The position numbers and the translations under genes are program-made. The notes under the pieces are model-generated. The model saw only the letters and a program-made list of their open reading frames with translations, ran no database searches and was not told the origin of the DNA. A stretch of DNA of 64,000 nt from Escherichia fergusonii ATCC 35469 (GTDB lineage: Bacteria; Pseudomonadota; Gammaproteobacteria; Enterobacterales; Enterobacteriaceae), in contig NC_011740.1 of the NCBI RefSeq assembly GCF_000026225.1, positions 496,001 to 560,000 on the forward strand, written 5' to 3'. Within the stretch, counting starts at the first letter, position 1. Every line of letters begins with the position of its first letter. Of the stretch, positions 60,401 through 64,000 are shown in pieces.

Positions 60401-63400
60401 CATTGCGGGCGACGATATTCTTAACGCCGCCGAAGCGGGTGCGGCGCTGACAATCACCGGCAGCAGCACGGCGGAAGCCGGGCAGACGGTGACCGTCACG
60501 CTCAATGGCGCAAATTATACTGGCACGGTACAAACGGACGGCAGTTGGAGTATCAGCGTACCGCCAGCCGACTTAAGCGCTCTGACCGCCAGCAACTACA
60601 CCGTCAGCGCGGCGGTGAGCGACAAGGCCGGAAACCCGACCTCGGTTAACCACAACCTGACGGTGGATACTTCCGTTCCGGTCGTCACCATCAACACTGT
60701 CGCGGGTGATGATGTGATCAACGCGACGGAACACGCCCAGGCGCAGATTATCAGCGGCTCTGCCACTGGTGCGGCAACCGGTAACACCGTGACGGTGACT
60801 ATCGGCACAAATACCTTCACCACGGTGCTGGATGCCAGCGGCAACTGGAGCGTCGGCGTCCCGGCAAGCGTTGTTTCGGCACTGGCAAACGGCACGGTGA
60901 CCATTAACGCCAGCGTCACTGACGCCGCCGGAAACAGCGGCAACGCCAGCCATCAGGTGACGGTCAATACCGGGCTGCCGACCATTACCTTTAACGCCAT
61001 CAGCAGCGATAACGTCCTGAACGCCGATGAAAAAGGCCAGCCGTTGACCATCAGCGGTAGCAGTACGGGGCTGGCGACCGGCGCACAGGTTACCGTCACG
61101 CTCAACGGTCATAACTACAGCGCCACCACCGACGCAGCAGGCAACTGGACCTTAACCGTGCCGGTGAGCGATCTGGCGGCCTTAGGTCAGGCTAACTATA
61201 CCGTCAGCGCCAGCGCCACCAGTGCGGCAGGCAACACCGCCAGCAGCCAGGCGAATTTACTGGTCGACAGCGGCCTGCCAGGCGTCACCATCAATACCGT
61301 GGCGGACGACGATATTATCAACGCCGCCGAAGCCGGGGCCGATCAAACCATCAGCGGGGTGGTCACTCGTGCCGCCGCTGGCGATACGGTTACCGTCACG
61401 CTGGGCGGCAACACTTACACCACCACGGTACAGGGCAACTTAAGCTGGAGTATCAGCGTTCCGGCAGCCGATCTCCAGGCGCTGGGCAATGGCGATCTGA
61501 CCATTACCGCCTCAGTCACCAACGCGAATGGCAACACTGGCAGCGGTACGCGGGATATCACCATTGACGCCAACCTGCCAGGTCTGCGCGTGGATACCGT
61601 CGCGGGCGATGATATCGTCAACAGCATCGAGCATGGTCAGGCACTGGTGATCACTGGTGGCAGTAGTGGCCTGAATGCAGGTGCTGTGCTGACGGTTACC
61701 ATCAACAGTGTGGCTTATTCTGCCACGGTACAGGCAGACGGGAGCTGGAGTGTCGGCATTCCGGCGGCAAACGTCAGCGCCTGGCCTGCGGGGCCGTTAA
61801 CCGTTGACGTGACAGGCCAGAGCAGCGCCGGAAATCCGGTCAGCGTCAGCCATCCGTTCACCGTCGATTTAACGGCGGTGGCAATCAGCATCAACACCGT
61901 TGCCAGCGATGACGTAATTAACGCCGCCGAAAAAGGCACCGACCTGACCCTTTCTGGCAGCACCAGCGGAATTGAAAGTGGGCAAACCGTTACCGTCACT
62001 TTTGGCGGCAAAACCTACACCGCCAGCGTCGCTGCCAATGGAAGCTGGAGCGTAAACGTTCTGGCGGCGGATTTGGCAAGCCTGCCAGACGGCGCGGCGA
62101 CCGTGCAGGCCAGTGTCAGCAGTGCGAGCGGCAACAGCGCGTCGGCAACTCATGCGTACAGCATTGACGCCAGCGCGCCGACGCTCACCATAAACACCAT
62201 CGCCAGCGATGACATCCTTAACGCCACGGAGGCGGGAAACCCGCTCACCATCAGCGGCACCAGCACCGCCGAAACCGGGCAGACGGTCACCGTCACCCTT
62301 AACGGCGCAACTTACACCGGTAATGTACAGGAGGACGGTAGCTGGAGCGTCAGCGTTCCCACTTCAGCCCTGGGCGCTCTGACTGCAAGCAATTACACCG
62401 TCAGCGCCACGGTCAACGACAAAGCGGGCAATCCCGGCAGCGCCAGCCATAATCTGGCGGTAGACACCACCGCGCCGGTTCTCACTATTAACACCGTGGC
62501 AGGCGATGACATCATTAACGACGCCGAACACGCACAGGCGCTGGTGATCTCCGGTACCAGCACGGGCGGGGAAGCGGGCGATGTGGTGAGCGTTGTGCTC
62601 AATGGCAAAACGTATACCACGACGCTGGATGCCTCCGGCAACTGGAGCGTTGGCGTTCCAGCAGCGGATGTTGCGGTACTCAGTAGCGGCGCACAGACCA
62701 TCACCGCCAGCGTCAGCGATCGGGCGGGCAACAGCGACGACGCCAGCCGAACCGTCACCGTTAACCTCACCGCGCCAGCGATTAGCATCAACACCATCGC
62801 GGGCGATGACGTGATCAACGCGACGGAAAAAGGATCGAATCTGGCGCTTTCCGGCACCAGCGATCAGCCTGCGGGCACGGCGATCACCGTCACGCTGAAT
62901 GGACAAAACTACAGCGCCACCACCGATGCCTCCGGCAACTGGAGCGTCACCGTGCCCGCCTCGGCGGTCAGTGCGCTGGGCGAAGCCACCTACAGCGTGA
63001 CGGCGAGCGTCACCAACGCCCAGGGCAACAGCAGTACTGCCAGCCATAATGTGCAGGTCAATACCGCGCTGCCAGGCGTCACCATTAATCCGGTGGCGAC
63101 GGACGACATTATCAATGCCGCCGAAGCGGGTAGCGCACAAACCATCAGCGGCCAGGTAACCGGGGCGGCGGCGGGCAGCACCGTCACCGTTACGCTGGGC
63201 GGTAAAACTTACACCGCCACTGTGCAGGCTGATTTAAGCTGGAATGTAAGCGTACCAGCCGCTGACTGGCAGGCGTTAGGTAACGGTGAATTAACGGTTA
63301 ATGCCTCGGTGACCAACGCCGTTGGCAACACCGGCAGCGGCATGCGTGATATCACCATCGATGCCAGTCTGCCCGGTCTGCGGGTGGATACCGTCGCAGG

Positions 63401-64000
63401 CGATGATGTGGTCAATATCATCGAACACGGTCAGGCACAGGTGATCACCGGGAGCAGCTCCGGCTTTACGGCAGGCACGGCGCTGACCGTGGTGATAAAT
63501 AACCAAACTTATGCCGCCACGGTGTTGGCGAACGGCAGCTGGAGCGTCGGCGTTCCGGCGGCGGATGTCAGCAACTGGCCTGCGGGAACGCTGAATATTA
63601 CCGTTAGCGGGGCGAACAGTGCCGGAACACAAACCAGCATTACCCATCCGGTGAGCGTTGATCTCACTACCGTTGCCATCAGCATTAACGCTATTACCCC
63701 TGATGATGTGATTAACGCCGCCGAAAAAGGCGCGGCGCTAACGCTTTCCGGCAGCACGTCCGGCGTCGAAGCGGGGCAAACCGTTACTATTACCTTTGGC
63801 GGCAAAACCTACACCACCACGGTGGCGGCAAACGGTAGCTGGAGCACCACCGTTCCGACTGCGGATTTGGCGGCTCTGCGTGACGGCGATGCCAGCGCCC
63901 AGGTGCGGGTGACTAACGTCAACGGCAACAGCGCCACGACAACGCATGAATACAGCGTCGATAGCGCCGCGCCAACGGTGACCATCAACACCATTGCCAG
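48489..64000 (+). CDS. Giant BapA/SiiE-like repeat adhesin, 5' part (runs off window)
   Basis: One frame is open from ATG 48,489 to the last base: at least 5,170 codons, making it the longest gene here. Residues 1-~110 resemble the BapA/LapA-type N-terminal retention domain (MSLIIDVISRKTSVKQ, LLIYMQDGTVIRC), with no Sec signal peptide. A Gly-rich hydrophobic segment (WLAGAAVGGGALGALLASGG, about 134-153) and an acidic linker follow. From residue ~170 on it is all Ig-like domains of ~100 residues with a VDTxxPxxxINTIAGDDxIN signature. About 50 are present. It should be exported by a type I system and used in biofilm or host attachment. The C-terminal secretion signal is outside the window. It is similar to O157 'RTX family exoprotein' Z0615 (from memory). 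Confidence 0.92.
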   Translation, partial: MSLIIDVISRKTSVKQTLINPGDVTVVIYEPSVVQVHAQASAVARYVRDGNDLLIYMQDGTVIRCNGYFLQAANTSEQSELVFADGQQLTHVTFADTAAGGLAPVELTAQTTAIESIAPYLDTVAQTSAFPWGWLAGAAVGGGALGALLASGGDDDSKTEVVNNPPPAEPGNATPSFLVTDNQGDQRGILSANDITDDTTPTFSGSGQAGATIQIKDSNGDTIASTQVGSDGRWSVDLPTQSAGEHTWSVVQIVGSTITNAGSITLTIDNSQAAVQLATTAGDNIINASEQAAGFTLSGTSSHLAQGTELTVTLNGKTYTTSVGANGAWSVQVPTADAQALGEGNQAVLVSGKDATGNTVTGAQLLTVDTQPPTLAINTIAQDNIVSASEHNASLVVSGTSNAEAGQTVTLTVNGKSHTATVGSDGTWQVTLPAAEVQALADGDYTINASVSDRAGNTTSNSVNFTVDTGAPVVSVNTVAGDDILNTAEQIVAQIISGRVSGASPGDTVTVKLGATVLSGVVQADGSWNVALDPAVTRTLARGPNDIIVTVTDAAGNTGTATHNITLAGVAPQVAIDAISGDNVLNALESQQPLTLSGTSNLPDGGTVSVTLNNVTYSAQVSGGVWSLNVPVSDVVNLANTTYTVTASATDVTGNTGTAQSNLLVDTVLPQVIINTFAGDNIVNNAEAGADQTLSGLVVGAAQGDTVTIELGGNTYTATVGSNLTWSVNVPAADLQALDDGALTINASVTNVHGNTGSSALDITISAGLPGLRIDTIAGDDVINAVEQQQNLIITGSSTNLPAGRVVTVLLGGNIYQGVTDSNGNWQVGVPAADLQALTPGTIVVNASATDPAGNPVTIDRNVEVNPGAVLITINTVSGDDIINAAEKGAPLTLTGTTQLVETGQTVVVKFAGQTFTTTVQAGGGWSLTVPASAVSSLADGATEITATVTNISGNTGDTSRTITVDSQAPALSIDSLTADNIINAAESGQDLQITGTTDAQPGQTVTVTLNGQTYQGVVQSDGTWSVTVPAANVDALADGNATVTASVNDIAGNPTSVSRVALVDATPPVVTINPVATDNVINTPEHTQAQIISGTVTGAQAGDIVTVTLNNVDYTTVVDASGNWSLGVPASVVSGLVDGSYPVNVAVTDRAGNTGSQSLTVTVDTAAPVIGINTIAGDDVINASEKGADVQITGTSDQPANTAITVTLNGQNYTTTTDASGNWSVTVPASAVTALGQANYTVTAAVTSDIGNSATASHNVLVDSALPGVTINPVATDDIINAAEAGAAQTISGQVTGAAVGDTVTVTLGGNTYTATVQANLSWSVSVPAADIQALGNGDLTVSASVTNQNGNTGSGTRDITIDANLPGLRVDTVAGDDVVNIIEHGQALVVSGSSSGLAEGTPLTVTINNVEYTTAVQADGGWSVGVTAAQVSAWPAGTVTVTVSGESSAGNPISITHPVTVDLTPAAITINTIATDDVINAAEKGANLTLSGTTTNVEPGQTVTVNFGGKNYTASVASDGSWTATVPAADLAALPEGSASAQASVSNINGNSASAVHNYSVDSSAPTIIINTVASDNIVNASEADTGVTVSGSTTAEAGQIVTVTLNSPTVQTYQATVQADGSWSITIPAADLEALTDGSHTLTATVNDKAGNPASTTHNLAVDLTVPVLTINTIAGDDIINAAEHGQALVISGSSTGGEAGDVVTVTLNSKTYTTTLDASGNWSVGVPAADVSALGSGPQTVTATVTDVAGNSDNETHTVTVNLTAPTIGINPIASDDVINATEKGADLQISGTSNQPAGTTITVTLNGQNYSATTDAAGNWSTTVPASAVGALGEASYTVTANVTDSAGNSNSASHNVQVNTALPGVTINPVATDDIINAAESGVAQTISGQVTGAAAGDTVTVTIGGKTYTATVQGNFSWSVDVPAADIQAIGNGDLTVNASVTNGVGNTGSGARDIVIDANLPGLRVDTVAGDDVVNSIEHGQALVITGSSSGLAAGAALTVVINTVTYAATVLADGTWSLGVPAADVGNWPAGTVDITVSGASSAGNPVTITHPVTVDLAAVAISINTVSGDDVINAAEKGADLTLSGSTSGVEAGQTVTVTFGGKTYTATVAGDGSWTTTVPAADLSALRDGDATVQASVSNINGNTASATHAYSVDATAPTLAINTIATDDILNAAEAGNPLTISGTSTAEAGQTVTVTLNGVAYIGTVQAGGSWSVSVPTTDLSNLTASPYTVSASVSDKAGNPATATHGLAVDLTVPVLTINTVSGDDIINAAEHGQALVISGSSTGGEAGDVITITLNSKTYTTTLDASGNWSVGVPAADVTALGSGPQTITAAITDTAGNSDDASRTVTVNLTAPTIGINTIASDDVINATEKGADLQITGTSNQPAGTTITVTLNGQNYTATTDSSGNWSATVPASAASTLGEANYTVTASVTDTAGNSNSASHNVLVNSALPGVTINAVATDDIINAAEAGSAQTISGQVTGAAAGDTVTVTLGGNTYTATVQANLSWSVSVPAADIQALGNGDLTVNASVTNGVGNTGSGSRDITIDANLPGLRVDTVAGDDVINSIEHNQALVITGSSTGLTAGTALTVVINNVTYAATVLADGTWNLGVPAADVSNWPAGTVDITVSGTNSAGTTSTITHPVTVDLATVAITINTLSGDDVINAVEKGETLVVSGSTSGVEAGQTVTVTFGGKNYTTTVEANGSWTVNVPPADLAALPDGAGNVQASVSNINGNSAQADRAYSVDATAPLVTINTIASDDILNVSEAGAGITISGTTTAQAGQTLTVTLNNNTYQTTVQADGTWSVNVPATDLSGLTASSYTVTATVSDKAGNPASADHALAVDVTAPDLTINTVAGDDIINAIEHGQALVVSGTSTGAAAGDVVTVTLNGKNYTTTLDASGNWSVGIPAADVTALAIGSQTITASLSDRAGNSDSTTHDVTVDLSGPTLTINTVSGDDIINNAEKTQDLIISGVSSGLAAGTTVTVMLNGLAYSATTDSSGNWSVTVPASAVGALGEAVYQISASATDSAGNNGSTTHTVNVESLLPGVIINTVAGDDIINAAEIAVNQTLSGQVTGTAAAGDTVTVTLGGNQYITTVQPDLSWSVSVPAADLQALGNGELTISASVTNSANNTGTATHDIVIDANLPGLRVDTVAGDDVINSIEHTQALVVTGSSSGLAAGAALTVVINNVTYGATVLADGTWSVGVPSADVTNWPAGTVNIAVSGTNTAGTTTSISHPVTVDLAAVAITINTLSTDDVINAAEKGTDLQLSGTTSDVEAGQTITIIFGGKSYTTTVAADNTWGLTIPAADLATLPDGAADIQASVSNVAGNNAQATHVYSVDATAPSVTINTIASDDILNAAEAGSALTISGTSTAEAGQTVTVTLNGINYSGNVQADGSWSVSVPTGDLAELTASPYTVSAAVSDKAGNPTSATHNLTVDLAAPVVTINTVADDDVINATEHAQAQIISGSATGATTGNTVSVTIGTTTYTTVLDANGNWSIGVPASVISALAQGDVTITATVTDSAGNSGTASHTVSVALGAPILAINTIAVDDIINATEKGADLSISGTSNQPAGTQVTVTLNGQNYTTTADASGNWSVTVPASAVGTLGEATYTVTAAATDVDGNSGSASHNVQVNTALPGVTINVVATDDIINAAEAGATQTISGQVTRAAAGDTVTVTLGGATYTATVQADLSWSVDVPASALQSLGNGELTISASVTNSVGNTGNGTREITIDANLPGLRVDTVAGDDVVNIIEHGQALVITGSSSGLAVGSNVTLTINGQTYVAALLADGTWSVGVPAVDVSAWPAGALTITASGSTTAGNPVSVTHPVTVDLSAVAVSVNAITADDVINAAEKGAALTLSGSTSGVEAGQTVTVTFGGKTYTASVAANGSWSTTVPAADMAALRDGDASAQASVSNVNGNSATTTHAYSVDATAPTVTINTIAGDDILNAAEAGAALTITGSSTAEAGQTVTVTLNGANYTGTVQTDGSWSISVPPADLSALTASNYTVSAAVSDKAGNPTSVNHNLTVDTSVPVVTINTVAGDDVINATEHAQAQIISGSATGAATGNTVTVTIGTNTFTTVLDASGNWSVGVPASVVSALANGTVTINASVTDAAGNSGNASHQVTVNTGLPTITFNAISSDNVLNADEKGQPLTISGSSTGLATGAQVTVTLNGHNYSATTDAAGNWTLTVPVSDLAALGQANYTVSASATSAAGNTASSQANLLVDSGLPGVTINTVADDDIINAAEAGADQTISGVVTRAAAGDTVTVTLGGNTYTTTVQGNLSWSISVPAADLQALGNGDLTITASVTNANGNTGSGTRDITIDANLPGLRVDTVAGDDIVNSIEHGQALVITGGSSGLNAGAVLTVTINSVAYSATVQADGSWSVGIPAANVSAWPAGPLTVDVTGQSSAGNPVSVSHPFTVDLTAVAISINTVASDDVINAAEKGTDLTLSGSTSGIESGQTVTVTFGGKTYTASVAANGSWSVNVLAADLASLPDGAATVQASVSSASGNSASATHAYSIDASAPTLTINTIASDDILNATEAGNPLTISGTSTAETGQTVTVTLNGATYTGNVQEDGSWSVSVPTSALGALTASNYTVSATVNDKAGNPGSASHNLAVDTTAPVLTINTVAGDDIINDAEHAQALVISGTSTGGEAGDVVSVVLNGKTYTTTLDASGNWSVGVPAADVAVLSSGAQTITASVSDRAGNSDDASRTVTVNLTAPAISINTIAGDDVINATEKGSNLALSGTSDQPAGTAITVTLNGQNYSATTDASGNWSVTVPASAVSALGEATYSVTASVTNAQGNSSTASHNVQVNTALPGVTINPVATDDIINAAEAGSAQTISGQVTGAAAGSTVTVTLGGKTYTATVQADLSWNVSVPAADWQALGNGELTVNASVTNAVGNTGSGMRDITIDASLPGLRVDTVAGDDVVNIIEHGQAQVITGSSSGFTAGTALTVVINNQTYAATVLANGSWSVGVPAADVSNWPAGTLNITVSGANSAGTQTSITHPVSVDLTTVAISINAITPDDVINAAEKGAALTLSGSTSGVEAGQTVTITFGGKTYTTTVAANGSWSTTVPTADLAALRDGDASAQVRVTNVNGNSATTTHEYSVDSAAPTVTINTIA
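48996..64000 (+). repeat. Higher-order tandem repeat: six Ig-like domains (~1.8 kb) per unit
   Basis: Inside the giant adhesin gene, the LPGLR(V/I)DT anchor recurs at 50,790, 52,584, 54,387, 56,181, 57,981, 59,775, 61,572 and 63,366. Spacings are 1794, 1803, 1794, 1800, 1794, 1797 and 1794 bp, all multiples of three. Each unit holds six distinct ~300-bp domains in fixed order, with markers such as NWPAGT (domain 1), EKGADL + VEAGQTV (2), EAGNPL + DKAGNP (3), EHGQAL + GEAGD (4), EKGADLQI + NQPAGT (5), and LPGVTIN + ATDDIINAAEAG (6). The array starts near 48,996 with a more diverged unit and is cut by the window edge inside the ninth. Confidence 0.93.

Noticed and set aside
49020..63994. Many open frames of 60-280 codons on the minus strand across the adhesin array
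   Set aside because: They repeat with the Ig-domain period and are shadows of the GC-rich, codon-biased plus-strand gene. They lack ribosome sites and their products are low-complexity mirror images of the repeats.
48996..64000. CRISPR-like or minisatellite array
   Set aside because: The ~300-bp and 1.8-kb repeats are coding, in frame and diverged. There are no short palindromic repeats with unique spacers.

Overview
The window is enterobacterial chromosome, almost certainly Escherichia coli or a very close relative (Shigella included). Nearly every backbone gene has the K-12 length and near-K-12 sequence, and E. coli small genes and RNAs can be read directly: rseD, shoB, GlmY and ChiX. No prophage, insertion sequence, CRISPR array, rRNA or tRNA gene was found.

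Positions 1-28,510 hold a block that sits near 58 min (about 2.7 Mb) on the K-12 map: ung (cut by the left edge), grcA, srmB, trmN, nadB, rseD-rpoE-rseABC, lepA-lepB, rnc-era-recO-pdxJ-acpS, shoB, yfhL, yfhH, pgpC, tadA, mltF, purL, glmY, glrK-qseG-glrR and glnB. It covers translation, RNA modification, the envelope stress response, protein export and the GlrKR/GlmY control of amino-sugar synthesis. The only clear damage is between grcA and srmB, where 3' stubs of eamB and yfiE remain.

At 28,511-28,760 the map jumps. The next genes (adk, hemH, aes, gsk, ybaL, fsr, ushA, ybaK, chiX, ybaP, ybaQ, copA, ybaT) belong near 11 min (about 0.5 Mb) in K-12. Gene orientations fit one large inversion whose two ends lie almost equally far from the replication terminus. 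This second block carries accessory changes: two small genes between gsk and ybaL beside a second, decayed ybaL 3' end; an overlapping unknown gene pair between ushA and ybaK; a HigB-like toxin gene upstream of ybaQ; and loss of the glutaminase gene ybaS, with only its last ~25 codons left before ybaT.

From 46,679 to the right edge lies an accessory secretion/adhesion island: a TolC-family outer-membrane export gene, then one uninterrupted reading frame from 48,489 to the end of the window (at least 5,170 codons). That frame encodes a BapA/SiiE-like giant repeat protein of about 50 Ig-like domains, arranged in a six-domain (~600-residue) higher-order repeat that has cycled eight times before the window ends. 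A type I secretion ABC transporter and membrane-fusion protein would be expected beyond the right edge. The giant protein, its higher-order repeat and the glnB-adk junction are the most notable items.
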